DNA from: an uncultured Collinsella sp.
GTDB lineage: Bacteria; Actinomycetota; Coriobacteriia; Coriobacteriales; Coriobacteriaceae
NCBI GenBank assembly: GCA_900752545.1
Contig: CAADVS010000042.1
Coordinates: 1-24,667, forward strand
Direction: 5' to 3'
DNA: 24,667 nucleotides
The notes under the pieces are model-generated. The model was not told the DNA's origin. It saw nothing but the letters and a program-made list of their open reading frames with translations, and did no database searches. Positions 13,839-21,839 of this stretch are shown here, piece by piece (position 1 is the first letter of the stretch; each line of letters begins with the position of its first letter). Both the position numbers and the translations under genes were made by a program.

Positions 13839-15281
13839 ATGTTTAATCAAAAAAACAAGGTGACACGCGCGGACTATGAGCAGTGGCGTGCCGGACAGGA
13901 TGAGACGGCGGGTCGCATCGCGTCCGACCCCGATAGGCTTTTGTTCCATGTGGAGCCTGAGCTTGGCTGGCTCAACGACCCCAACGGTTTGGTGCAGATT
14001 GGTGATACATATCACATCTATCATCAATACGATCCGTTCGACGCTGCACATGGCGGTCCAGTGCTTTGGAACCATCTGACGACAAAGGATTTTGTGACGT
14101 ACGAAAATCACGGCCCCGTGTTGTTCCCCGATTCCGATTTGGATTCGAGTGGAGCGTATTCTGGTTCTGCCTTTGTACGTGATGGCAAGATTCACTACTT
14201 CTATACCGGCAACGTTAAGCATTTTGACCGCGATGATTACGACTACGTGTTGACGGGCCGTGAGCAAAACCAGATTCATATGGTTGCCGAGAATCCCGAC
14301 GAATTGGGCGAGAAGCGCATAGCTATTGGGCCGGTCGATTACCCCGACGATATCGGTACGCACGTGCGCGACCCCAAGATCCTTGAACACGACAGTATCT
14401 ACTACATGGTTCTCGGCGCTCGTACGAAAGACGACCGCGGCTGCGTGCTTGTCTATACCTCGCGTGATCTAGAGGACTGGGGCTATGCGACGCGCATTGA
14501 GCTGGGCGAGAAGTTTGGCTTTATGTGGGAGTGTCCTGATCTGTTTGAGCTCGATGGCGAGCTTATTCTCGTTTGCTGTCCGCAGGGCGTGCCCGCCGAT
14601 GGCTGGCGTTACCGCAATCCGCATCAGTGCGTGTGGTTCTCCATCGAGGCCGATTGGGGGGCGCCGAGCTTTAAGATCGTCGGCCAGGGCATGCCTCCGA
14701 TGGTTGATGCCGGTTTTGATTTCTATGCCCCGCAGTCCTTTGAGGATGCTGCGGGTCGACGTTTGATGATCGGATGGTCGGGTTGTCCCGATGCGACGGC
14801 AGAAAGCCCGACGGTGGCACGCGGGTGGCAGTGCGCGTTGACGGTGCCGCGAGAGCTGAGCATGCGCGATGGTAAGCTCTGTCAGCAGCCGGTGCACGAG
14901 ATTGAGAGGATGCGCGGCGACTGCGTTCGCGCGACAGGCGGTGAAACCGTTGAGGAGCCGGGCCGCCTGTTTGACCTTGTGGTTTCCTGTGAGGGCGCCA
15001 AGATGGTCGAGCTCGAGATCCGCAAGGGTGTCTTTGTGCGTTATACGGACGGGATGCTTACCCTCGATATGGGTGACGAAGGCTATGGGCGCGACCAGAG
15101 GTCGATCGAGCTCAGCGAGCTTCGCGACCTGCGCGTGCTTTCGGACACTACGATGGTCGAGATTTTTGCAAATGGCGGCGAGGCAGCACTTACGAGCCGT
15201 ACCTATTCGCCGGCGGTTCCGGCGATGGAGCTGCACGCCGAGGGTGCGGTATCGATGAATTTCTACCGCCTCGTGCATTAA
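13839..15281 (+). CDS. scrB: Sucrose-6-phosphate hydrolase, canonical GH32
   Basis: This enzyme cleaves sucrose 6-phosphate from the PTS into glucose 6-phosphate and fructose. The 480-residue protein shows all GH32 motifs: nucleophile Asp47 in WLNDPNG, transition-state Asp178 in RDP and acid/base Glu231 in WECPDLF, followed by the C-terminal beta-sandwich. No signal peptide is present. The ATG at 13839 is chosen because AGAAGG lies 8 nt upstream; ATG 13833 is too close to that site, and the upstream GTG at 13797 lies inside a hairpin. It is the last gene of the GH32-PTS-GH32 operon. Confidence 0.9.
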   Translation: MFNQKNKVTRADYEQWRAGQDETAGRIASDPDRLLFHVEPELGWLNDPNGLVQIGDTYHIYHQYDPFDAAHGGPVLWNHLTTKDFVTYENHGPVLFPDSDLDSSGAYSGSAFVRDGKIHYFYTGNVKHFDRDDYDYVLTGREQNQIHMVAENPDELGEKRIAIGPVDYPDDIGTHVRDPKILEHDSIYYMVLGARTKDDRGCVLVYTSRDLEDWGYATRIELGEKFGFMWECPDLFELDGELILVCCPQGVPADGWRYRNPHQCVWFSIEADWGAPSFKIVGQGMPPMVDAGFDFYAPQSFEDAAGRRLMIGWSGCPDATAESPTVARGWQCALTVPRELSMRDGKLCQQPVHEIERMRGDCVRATGGETVEEPGRLFDLVVSCEGAKMVELEIRKGVFVRYTDGMLTLDMGDEGYGRDQRSIELSELRDLRVLSDTTMVEIFANGGEAALTSRTYSPAVPAMELHAEGAVSMNFYRLVH

Positions 15282-15378
15282 CCGTGCATGGAGTACGATT
15301 GGACTTGCTGGGCGGAATGTGTCGCAGTTACCGCGGCCAGCTACCGTTTATCGCGTATAGCGACCGTTTGCGGAATAA

Positions 15379-15407
15379 GTAACACTCCTTAATAAACCGT
15401 GTAGAAT
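15379..15407 (+). promoter_or_regulatory. Candidate degV promoter
   Basis: GTAACA (15379-15384) and TAGAAT (15402-15407) are 17 nt apart. Transcription would start near 15414, upstream of the hairpin at 15433-15471, which would then lie in the degV leader. Confidence 0.35.
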
Positions 15408-15432
15408 CTCAGGATGCACGGAGTTTTCCAGG

Positions 15433-15474
15433 GAGACGCTGTCCTTTGTTGTGTGCAAGGGGCGGCGTCTCTTT
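15433..15474 (+). terminator. Terminator or attenuator hairpin before degV
   Basis: GAGACGC (15433-15439) pairs with GCGTCTC (15465-15471), and the helix continues inward through CCTTTG (15443-15448) with CAAGGG (15456-15461), including G-U pairs. TTT follows. It could terminate the scrB transcript or attenuate degV, depending on where transcription starts. Confidence 0.45.
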
Positions 15475-15556
15475 GGCGCTTGGACGCCGTTGTGCAACAG
15501 TGCGGCGGCGCATGCCATGTATTGAAAACCCAATGTCGAGATGGGTCGTGATAATA

Positions 15557-16411
15557 ATGGGCAAGTATGTAATCGTGGTCGAGTCTGGGTCGGATGTGAC
15601 GCCGGAGCTCTGCGAGCGCTACGGCATCGTGCGCGTGCCCATGCATGTCATGATTGGTGACGAGACCGTCGAGGACGGCTCGATCGATCCGCTCGAGATT
15701 TATTCGCGCTGCAACGAGTTTGGCGTGATGCCCAAGACCAGTGGCTGCGCGCCTGCGGATTTTGCTCACGTGTACGACCGCATTCACGCTGAGCAGCCCG
15801 ACGCGACCATTTTGCATCTCGCGTATTCCGAAGTCACGACCTGCTCACATCAGTCCTCCAAGATTGCAGCTAAGGGCCGCGACTACGTGTTCTCCATGGA
15901 CACGCGCTTTGTCTCGGTGGGCCAGTCGCTTGTTGTCGTCGAGACCGCCAAATACATCGAGGCTCACCCCGATGCCACCGTCGACGAGATCTTCGCCTTC
16001 GCGAACTCCGTCATGGACCGCGTGCTGCTGGGCTTTGTTCCTACCGATCTTGCCTTCCTTAAGGCGGGCGGTCGCTTGTCCAACGTCGCATTCCTAGGCG
16101 CCCATCTGCTCAAGATTAAGCCCTGCATTGAGGTGACGGGCGGCAAGTTCGTGGCGACTAAGAAGTTCCGCGGCTCTATGCTTAAGTGCGCCCGTGCCTT
16201 TATTGACCACATGGTTGCGAAGGGTGAGATTGACTACTCGCATATTGGCCTGGCGTATTCGGTGGGCCTTTCCCAGGAGCTGCGCGACGACATGGAAGTC
16301 TATGCGCATGACCTGGGCTTTAAGGACGTTACCTGGACTCAGGTCGGCGGCGTCATCTCGAGCCATTGTGGCCCGACCGCCTTCGGTGCGGTGCTCACGC
16401 TTAAGGCGTAA
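15557..16411 (+). CDS. DegV-family fatty-acid-binding protein
   Basis: DegV proteins bind a fatty acid, and in Firmicutes FakB members present it to the kinase FakA. This 284-residue protein has the usual length and the expected landmarks: an N-terminal VIVVESGSDVTPE strand-loop, PKTSGCAPADF where many members have TSQP, a SEVTTCSHQSS loop, and KAGGRLSNVAFLGAHLLKIKPCIEV in the lipid-binding region. The ATG at 15557 begins the conserved strand; the ribosome site is weak, and an ATG at 15533 is possible. No fakA-like kinase gene is in the window. It stands between the sucrose operon and pflA with no clear functional link to either. Confidence 0.85.
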   Translation: MGKYVIVVESGSDVTPELCERYGIVRVPMHVMIGDETVEDGSIDPLEIYSRCNEFGVMPKTSGCAPADFAHVYDRIHAEQPDATILHLAYSEVTTCSHQSSKIAAKGRDYVFSMDTRFVSVGQSLVVVETAKYIEAHPDATVDEIFAFANSVMDRVLLGFVPTDLAFLKAGGRLSNVAFLGAHLLKIKPCIEVTGGKFVATKKFRGSMLKCARAFIDHMVAKGEIDYSHIGLAYSVGLSQELRDDMEVYAHDLGFKDVTWTQVGGVISSHCGPTAFGAVLTLKA

Positions 16412-16585
16412 AGGCCGCAGGCGAGCGTTCTTCAGCCTGACATCTCGACGTAGCCCCCAGCCATGGTGATGGGGGATAGATTAAAACGTGCCGTTCTAGT
16501 CCGAGACGTTTAAACGCAAGCGCATGGGCTAGAATGGCTCTGGCATTTTAATTGGTTGCATCCAAGGAGAGGCAAGGTAGCGCGA
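16412..16585. other. Short gap before pflA
   Basis: CCCCCA (16454-16459) and TGGGGG (16470-16475) form a 6-bp hairpin with a 10-nt loop and no T-tract, so it is a poor terminator for degV. TAGAAT (16530-16535) could be a -10 box for pflA, but no good -35 box is seen. Confidence 0.3.
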
Positions 16586-17404
16586 ATGGCAGAAATGACG
16601 CTTGAGGGTGTGGACGCTCGTCCCGAGGACTCTGCGTTTGCCCTTGGCCGCGTGCATTCGATCGAGACGATGGGAACGGTCGACGGACCCGGCATCCGCT
16701 TTGTGGTGTTTGTTCAGGGCTGTCCCATGCGCTGCGCGTATTGCCACAATCCCGATACCTGGTCGGTCAACGGCGGCACCATGGTGACCGTCGAGCACCT
16801 GATGGATGAGTTCCAGAGTAACCACGAGTTCTATCGCAGCGGTGGCATTACGGTGTCCGGCGGCGAGCCTCTCCTGCAGCCTGAGTTTTTGGCCGACCTG
16901 TTCCACGCCATGCACAACAACCCCGATGGCCGTGTGCATACCTGCCTGGATAGCTGTGGCTACGCCTTCGACCCTCAGCATCCCGAGAAGTTCGATGCCG
17001 TGCTCAACGAGACCGACATGGTACTGCTCGATATCAAGCATGCCGACCCGGTCGAGCATAAAAAGCTGACCGGTTGTGATCCCGCACGCATCCTGGCGTT
17101 TGGCGATGAGCTTGCACGTCGCAAAATCAAGGTCGTTATCCGCCATGTGGTGGTGCCGGGCATTACCGACACGGTGGAGGAGTGCGAGAAGCTCGGTCGC
17201 CTCATCGCTCCATGGCACAACGTGGTGGGCCTGGAAATGCTGCCGTATCACACGATGGGTGTCGTCAAATACGAGCAACTGGGCATTCCCTATAAGCTTG
17301 AGGGCGTGCCCCAGATGGATACCGCGCGCATGCCCGAGTTGCGTAATGCCGTTATGACCGGCATGAAAAAGCGCCGCGCGGAGCTAAAAAACGCCATCGG
17401 CTAG
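16586..17404 (+). CDS. pflA: Pyruvate formate-lyase activating enzyme (radical SAM)
   Basis: This enzyme reductively cleaves S-adenosylmethionine and abstracts a hydrogen from the PFL glycine to create the glycyl radical. The 272-residue protein has the CxxxCxxC cluster-binding motif (Cys46, Cys50, Cys53 in GCPMRCAYCHNPDTW) and the SAM-contacting SGGEP at residues 91-95. The N-terminal VHSIETMGTVDGPGIRFVVF is typical of PflA. The ATG at 16586 is used; AAGGAG lies further upstream and a TTG at 16556 would extend the protein by ten unconserved residues. Unlike E. coli, where pflA follows pflB directly, it is over 7 kb from pflB, beyond the sucrose module. Its substrate here would be Gly58 of the separate radical-domain protein. 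Confidence 0.93.
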   Translation: MAEMTLEGVDARPEDSAFALGRVHSIETMGTVDGPGIRFVVFVQGCPMRCAYCHNPDTWSVNGGTMVTVEHLMDEFQSNHEFYRSGGITVSGGEPLLQPEFLADLFHAMHNNPDGRVHTCLDSCGYAFDPQHPEKFDAVLNETDMVLLDIKHADPVEHKKLTGCDPARILAFGDELARRKIKVVIRHVVVPGITDTVEECEKLGRLIAPWHNVVGLEMLPYHTMGVVKYEQLGIPYKLEGVPQMDTARMPELRNAVMTGMKKRRAELKNAIG

Positions 17405-17526
17405 CAAGTCTTTTGCTCCTCTACGATACCCGCGCTGCGGTGGTCTAGCGGCTTCGTATTGCGCGGTTGAGTCAAAATGCTGGTACCATACCGTGGATAG
17501 CAGTTTTCACGGGTTTGGGGGATGGT

Positions 17527-18267
17527 ATGCCTACCATCGCAATCATCGGTGCACTCGAAAAAGAGGTTGCGCAGATTAAAGAAGAACTGAACGGCGCTCG
17601 TGTGGCACAAGAGGCGGGCTTGACCGTTGTCAACGGCGAGCTCGACGGTTTGTCCGTTGTTGCTACGACCGCTGGCATGGGAACCGTAAACGCCGCGGCG
17701 GCAACGCAGCATCTCATCAGCAAATATGCCCCGCAGGCCGTTGTGTTTTCGGGCATTGCGGGTGGCCTAAACCCTAAGCTCCATATTAACGACGTGGTTA
17801 TAGGCAAGTGCCTGCGCTATCTCGATACTGACACGGCGCTCATCGCCGAGTCGGCGCCGGGACTCGAGGAGTTTGTCTCGACGCCGGCGTTGGCTGATGT
17901 TGCCGCCGCCGTGCTTGCCGAGCATGGATTTGTGGATGCCTCGGCGGATGAGAATTCTGCGGAGAAGGACCCCAAGCAGTTCCTGTGTGGCACTATCGCC
18001 ACGGGTGACCGCTTTGTTACGGGTGACGCCATGCGTAACGCTGCGATTGAGGCCACGCATGCCGATTGCGTCGAGATGGAGGGCGCGGCAATTGCGCACA
18101 TCGCGGCCAAGAATGGTGTCGATTGCCTGGTGCTGCGCGCTATCAGCGATAATTGTGACGAGGCATATGACGCGTTTTGCGAGCGCGAGTTCGATCTGGA
18201 TGAGTACGCTCGCACCGCGAGCGGCATCACGCTTGACATCGTTCGTCGTATCGCCGCCGCGCAATAG
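17527..18267 (+). CDS. mtnN: 5'-methylthioadenosine/S-adenosylhomocysteine nucleosidase
   Basis: MtnN (Pfs) removes adenine from MTA, SAH and 5'-deoxyadenosine, recycling SAM by-products. The 246-residue protein contains GALEKEV near the N-terminus, GIAGGL in the ribose-phosphate-binding loop, VEMEGAA (residues 182-188) binding the nucleoside, and catalytic Asp208 in RAISDNCDE. The start at 17527 is preceded by a GGGGGA ribosome site; upstream in-frame codons lack conservation. Following pflA is sensible, because radical-SAM chemistry produces 5'-deoxyadenosine, which this enzyme can clear. Confidence 0.92.
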   Translation: MPTIAIIGALEKEVAQIKEELNGARVAQEAGLTVVNGELDGLSVVATTAGMGTVNAAAATQHLISKYAPQAVVFSGIAGGLNPKLHINDVVIGKCLRYLDTDTALIAESAPGLEEFVSTPALADVAAAVLAEHGFVDASADENSAEKDPKQFLCGTIATGDRFVTGDAMRNAAIEATHADCVEMEGAAIAHIAAKNGVDCLVLRAISDNCDEAYDAFCEREFDLDEYARTASGITLDIVRRIAAAQ

Positions 18268-18306
18268 CACACCCGTTTTGTAAAAATCTACGACCAAGGA
18301 GTATCC

Positions 18307-18897
18307 ATGGCCGATTCCATTAACTATCAGCTTGCCAAGTTTGTTGCCAGCTACGGCAAGGTTTCGCAGATCCCCGAGTCCACCTGTCCCGAGGTGAGCT
18401 TTGTGGGCCGCTCCAATGTGGGCAAGTCGTCTATCATGAACAAACTCTTTGGCCGCAAGAACCTGGTCAAGGTTTCGAGTACGCCGGGCAAGACGAGCAA
18501 TATCAATTTCTTCGAGGCCGACGACGTGCACTTTGTGGACCTGCCGGGCTACGGCTTCGCGCGTCGCTCCAAGGCCGAGCGCGACCGCTGGGCCGAGCTC
18601 ATCGGCGACTTCTTCGACTCCGAGCGCAGCTTTAACCTGGTCGTGTCGCTGGTGGATATTCGTCACGACCCCAGCAAGCTCGACCACGACATGATCGACT
18701 ATCTACAGGGCAACGAGTTCAACTTTATCGTCTGCCTCACCAAAGCCGATAAGCTCAGCCGCACCCAGCAGGCCCGCCAGGCAGCAGCCATCAAAAAGCA
18801 GCTCAACGTTCCGGCCGAGAACGTAATCATCACAAGCTCCCAAACCGGTGCGGGCATCGACGAACTCAAAAAACGCATCGCCGAGGCTTGCCTCTAG
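18307..18897 (+). CDS. engB: Ribosome-biogenesis GTPase EngB (YihA/YsxC)
   Basis: EngB is a small essential GTPase that assists assembly of the large ribosomal subunit. This 196-residue protein has all G motifs in order: G1 GRSNVGKSS (34-42), G2 around TPGKTSNI (59-66), G3 DLPGYG (78-83), G4 TKAD (145-148) and G5 SSQTG (177-181). The ATG follows AAGGAG at good spacing. It starts 40 bp after mtnN on the same strand and is probably cotranscribed. The gene is convergent with thrB, with a giant hairpin between them. Confidence 0.95.
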   Translation: MADSINYQLAKFVASYGKVSQIPESTCPEVSFVGRSNVGKSSIMNKLFGRKNLVKVSSTPGKTSNINFFEADDVHFVDLPGYGFARRSKAERDRWAELIGDFFDSERSFNLVVSLVDIRHDPSKLDHDMIDYLQGNEFNFIVCLTKADKLSRTQQARQAAAIKKQLNVPAENVIITSSQTGAGIDELKKRIAEACL

Positions 18898-18957
18898 TAA
18901 GGGCCCCTATCAATAAAATGCAGAACATCAGCCCGGCGACTTTCCAGAGTGTAGGTC

Positions 18958-19140
18958 CCTGTAGCCGCCGCCGGCGAAGTTAACATAGGGGAGGCCAGGG
19001 GCTTTGCCCCCAAATCTTTCCGCAGGACGGCAGGACCCCCGCCGCACGAAGTGCACAGCGGGGGTCCTGCCATGTCCGAGGACGATTTGGGGGCAAAGCC
19101 CCTGGCCTCCCCGGCGAGTATACGGGACGGCGACTACAGG
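18958..19140 (-). repeat. Large two-tier hairpin E2 between engB and thrB
   Basis: The outer stem 18988-19016 pairs perfectly with 19084-19112 (29 bp), and the inner stem 19029-19042 pairs perfectly with 19058-19071 (14 bp) around a GCACGAAGTGC tip. A further flanking helix, 18958-18970 with 19128-19140 (12 of 13), includes the thrB stop codon. Read on the minus strand, as thrB is, the internal loop is GTCCTC (19078-19083) opposite TGCGGAAA (19017-19024), as in E1 and E3. Neither end carries a T-tract. Confidence 0.85.
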
Positions 19141-20015
19141 TATTCGATCTGGGCGCCCTCGGTGTCGCACGTCAGAATATGCGTGTCACACTTGGGGAAC
19201 TGCTCACGCAGCTTGACCTGCAGGAACTTTGCCACGATGGTGTCGTCAGTCACGGCCATGAGGGTCGAGCCGGAGCCACTGATCCAGATGGTCTTGGCGC
19301 CGCCGTTAAGGCAGGTGTCGCGCACGGCGTTGTAGTCGGGAATCAGGCGGCGACGATAGGGTTCCTGGATGCGGTCGTCATTGGCGGCGGCAATCAGGTC
19401 CAGGTCACCAGTCTCCAAGCCGCGCGTCATGCCGGCGATGCGGCCCATCTGCCACACGGCGGTGGAGAGCGGAATCTCCTGTGGCACGACCTTGCGCGCC
19501 TCACTCGTGTGCACCTCGTAAGGTGGAATCACGGTAATAAAACGCAAGCGATTGCTCACCTCGTAGCGCAGACATTGGGGGAGCGAATCGGTCGGCGTAA
19601 AGGAGCAGACGGCGCCGCCCAGGATAGCGGGGGCGACGTTATCGGGATGGCCCTCGACCTCGGTGGCAATGCGGACGAGCTCGGCGCGGTCGACAGTGTG
19701 GCCTGTCAGTGCGGCGGCGGCCATAATGCCGGCGACGACGCAGGTGGAGCTGGAGCCCAGGCCGCGGGCGACGGGAACGTCAGTCTGAATGTCAATGGCG
19801 ACGGGGAAGGCCGGCTCGCCCCATGCGGCCAGCGCATCCACAAAACTCACGTAGACCAGGTTGTTCTCGTTTTGGAATTCCTCGGGGCAGCCCGTGATGG
19901 TGAGCTTGTCAGCGCGCTCGAAGGTGAAGTGCGAGTAGAGGCTGACGGCCATGCCGAGGGTGTCGTAGCCGATGCCTAGGTTTGCGCTCGTGGCTGGGAC
20001 GGTGATTTTGATCAT
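19134..20015 (-). CDS. thrB: Homoserine kinase
   Basis: ThrB phosphorylates homoserine to O-phosphohomoserine, the substrate of threonine synthase. This 293-residue GHMP-family kinase has the N-terminal TVPATSANLGIGYDTLG strand, the ATP-binding PVARGLGSSS (81-90) and a C-terminal ISGSGSTLMAV motif. The ATG at 20015 is chosen because AGGAGG lies just upstream on the minus strand and MIKITVPATSANLG is the normal family start. It lies downstream of thrC on the same strand but is separated from it by a terminator and a palindrome, so it may have its own transcript. Confidence 0.95.
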   Translation of the reverse strand: MIKITVPATSANLGIGYDTLGMAVSLYSHFTFERADKLTITGCPEEFQNENNLVYVSFVDALAAWGEPAFPVAIDIQTDVPVARGLGSSSTCVVAGIMAAAALTGHTVDRAELVRIATEVEGHPDNVAPAILGGAVCSFTPTDSLPQCLRYEVSNRLRFITVIPPYEVHTSEARKVVPQEIPLSTAVWQMGRIAGMTRGLETGDLDLIAAANDDRIQEPYRRRLIPDYNAVRDTCLNGGAKTIWISGSGSTLMAVTDDTIVAKFLQVKLREQFPKCDTHILTCDTEGAQIEYL

Positions 20016-20030
20016 GTGGGTCCTCCTGGG

Positions 20031-20140
20031 CGGATCTGGCCGTTTAGTTCGCTGCTCGGGCAGTCCTGGCTCGCTCGGAAAGCACATTAAGTGCTTTCCG
20101 GCTCGTGCGGAACTCGCGACGAACTAAACGGCCAGACCCG
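20031..20140. repeat. Large hairpin E4 between thrC and thrB
   Basis: The outer stem 20031-20051 pairs with 20120-20140 at 20 of 21 positions, and the inner stem 20076-20085 pairs with 20091-20100. The tip, GCAC-ATTAA-GTGC, resembles the GCAC/GTGC tips of E1 and E2. On the plus strand, TGCGGAAC (20106-20113) matches the right loop of E1-E3, and GTCCTG (20063-20068) nearly matches the left. The junction is larger and includes a separate CTGC-TCGG-GCAG hairpin. It ends a few bases upstream of the thrB ribosome site. Confidence 0.75.
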
Positions 20141-20172
20141 CTCGCATGCTCGTCATCATCCCGAAAGCTAAA

Positions 20173-20207
20173 TAAAAAGAAGGTGCGCCGGCTTTCGCCG
20201 GCGCCTT
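20173..20207 (-). terminator. Intrinsic terminator of thrC
   Basis: GCGCCGGC (20185-20192) and GCCGGCGC (20197-20204) form an 8-bp GC-rich stem around TTTC, extended by a few more pairs past a bulged T. On the minus strand a TCTTTTT tract follows immediately (20173-20179). It lies about 10 bp after the thrC stop codon. Confidence 0.85.
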
Positions 20208-20217
20208 ATAAGGGGTT

Positions 20218-21735
20218 TTAGTTGGTGGCCATCTTTTTTGCTGCAGACTCGACGTAGCCGGCCATCTCATCGACGTCGCAGACGTCTTCGAAGCGGACGG
20301 GTTTGGACTCGAGCTCGGCGAGCTGGGTCGGGGCGACCGTGTTGGTGGCCTGCTCGAGTACACGCATAGCCTCAAAATCATCCTCGGGAACGTCGAGGCC
20401 CAGGGCGTCGCAGCAGGCGCGCGGGAACTTGTAGGGGCTGGCGGTCGAAAGCAGCACGCGAGCCTTGGCGCCCTCGGCGGGAGCGACCTTTTCAAAGACG
20501 TGATAGCCGCAAGCGGTGTGCGGGTCGATCACGTAGCCGTTGGCGTCCCAGCAACTCTTGATGGCAGCGCGGACCTCGTCCTCGCTGGCCCAGCCGCAGC
20601 CAAAGACGCTCTGAATCTTGGCCAGCAGCTCGGCGGGCACCTCGTAGCGACCAGTCTGTGCCAGCTGCTCCATAAGGCCGGCAACGAGCTCGCAGTCGCC
20701 GTCGGACAGGAAGTAGAGCATGCGCTCGAGGTTGGAGCTGATGAGGATGTCCATCGACGGCGAAATGGTCGTGAAGAACGGACGGTTGCGGTCGTAGACG
20801 CCGGTGGTCAGGAAGTCGGCAAGCACGTTGTTCTTGTCGCTCGCGACGATGAGCTTGGCGACGGGCAGGCCCATGCGCTTGGCGTAGTAGCCGGCTAGGA
20901 TATCCCCAAAGTTGCCGGTGGGCACACAGAACTCTACGGCGTCGCCAGCCTCGATAGCGCCGGCGCGCAGCAGCTGCGCATAGGCGGCAAAGTAGTAGAC
21001 GACCTGCGGTACCAGACGGCCGACATTGATAGAGTTGGCGCTCGAAAGCACCGTGCCGGCGGCTTCCAGGCGCTCGGCAAGCTCCTTATCGGCAAAGATG
21101 CGCTTGACGGCGCTCTGGGCGTCGTCAAAGTTGCCGCGGATGCCGCAGACGGCGACGTTGTCGCCCTCCTGCGTGGACATCTGCAGGTTCTGGACGCGGC
21201 TAACCTTGCCCTCGGGATAAAAGACGGTGATGCCCGTGCCCGGGGCGTCGGCAAAGCCGGCGAGTGCGGCCTTGCCGGTATCGCCCGATGTGGCGGTGAC
21301 GATCATGATGCGCTCGGCGCCGCCGTCCTTGGCGGAAGTGCGGGCCATCAAGCGGGGGAGCATCTGCAGAGCGACGTCCTTGAAGGCGCTTGTGGGGCCG
21401 CCAAAGAGCTCCATCACATAGGTTTGCGGGGCGTCGGCACCCGGTGCGGCGTCGAGTTTGACGAGCGGCGTGACCTCTTCGCTCGCAAACGTGCCGCGGT
21501 ATGCCTCGTCGACACACGCCGAAATTTCTTCGGCCGTGTAATCATTCAGTAACATTCCCAACACATCTTGAGCGATTTCAAAGTACGATTTAGCTGCAAG
21601 CGAGCTGATATCGACCTGCTGGGTGCCAAGCTCGTCCGAGACAAACAAACCCCCGTCGGGAGCGATGCCGGTGCGGATTGCCACCTTACTTGAGCACGAT
21701 AAAGTGCGTCCTCGTGTACTATGATAAGTTCCCAT
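20218..21735 (-). CDS. thrC: Threonine synthase
   Basis: ThrC converts O-phosphohomoserine to threonine with pyridoxal phosphate. This 505-residue protein belongs to the longer class of threonine synthases. Landmarks are the N-terminal MGTYHSTRG and DGGLFV, the PLP lysine Lys119 in PTSAFKDVALQM, the phosphate-binding TATSGDTGKAAL, and VPTGNFGDILAGYYAKRMGLP. The ATG at 21735 follows GAGGAG by 9 nt; an in-frame ATG at 21795 would add residues not expected in the family. It is divergent from lysC with 104 bp between the two starts, so shared regulation by threonine or lysine supply is plausible. No riboswitch or T-box was recognised in that gap. Confidence 0.95.
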   Translation of the reverse strand: MGTYHSTRGRTLSCSSKVAIRTGIAPDGGLFVSDELGTQQVDISSLAAKSYFEIAQDVLGMLLNDYTAEEISACVDEAYRGTFASEEVTPLVKLDAAPGADAPQTYVMELFGGPTSAFKDVALQMLPRLMARTSAKDGGAERIMIVTATSGDTGKAALAGFADAPGTGITVFYPEGKVSRVQNLQMSTQEGDNVAVCGIRGNFDDAQSAVKRIFADKELAERLEAAGTVLSSANSINVGRLVPQVVYYFAAYAQLLRAGAIEAGDAVEFCVPTGNFGDILAGYYAKRMGLPVAKLIVASDKNNVLADFLTTGVYDRNRPFFTTISPSMDILISSNLERMLYFLSDGDCELVAGLMEQLAQTGRYEVPAELLAKIQSVFGCGWASEDEVRAAIKSCWDANGYVIDPHTACGYHVFEKVAPAEGAKARVLLSTASPYKFPRACCDALGLDVPEDDFEAMRVLEQATNTVAPTQLAELESKPVRFEDVCDVDEMAGYVESAAKKMATN

Positions 21736-21839
21736 ATAACACTGCTCCTCGGATGCCTTGGTCCCAATCGGTGAAACCATGGTATCAGAGCGCACAAAAT
21801 AGGTTCGCAGAGGCTTTTTAGAAAGGTAACCTCCAGCCC

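Larger units (their letters stand above)
15282..15556. other. 275-bp gap between scrB and degV
   Basis: No gene was recognised. The gap holds a candidate degV promoter (15379-15407) and a terminator-like hairpin (15433-15471). An 8-bp inverted match, CCGTGCAT (15282-15289) with ATGCACGG (15414-15421), is close to what chance allows. Confidence 0.6.

Noticed and set aside
17430..17475. A tRNA-like stretch (GGTGGTCTAGCGGCTTCG) between pflA and mtnN
   Set aside because: Only the D-loop-like piece is suggestive; no acceptor stem, anticodon arm or TTCAA T-loop can be folded around it.
18273..18292. A further copy of the GTAGATTTT palindrome before engB
   Set aside because: Only AAAAATCTAC is present; there is no matching arm and no GAGACATG loop.
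21736..21839. A lysine riboswitch or T-box in the thrC-lysC divergent gap
   Set aside because: The gap is only 104 bp shared by two start regions, too short for a lysine riboswitch plus expression platform, and no T-box sequence or terminator/antiterminator pair was seen.
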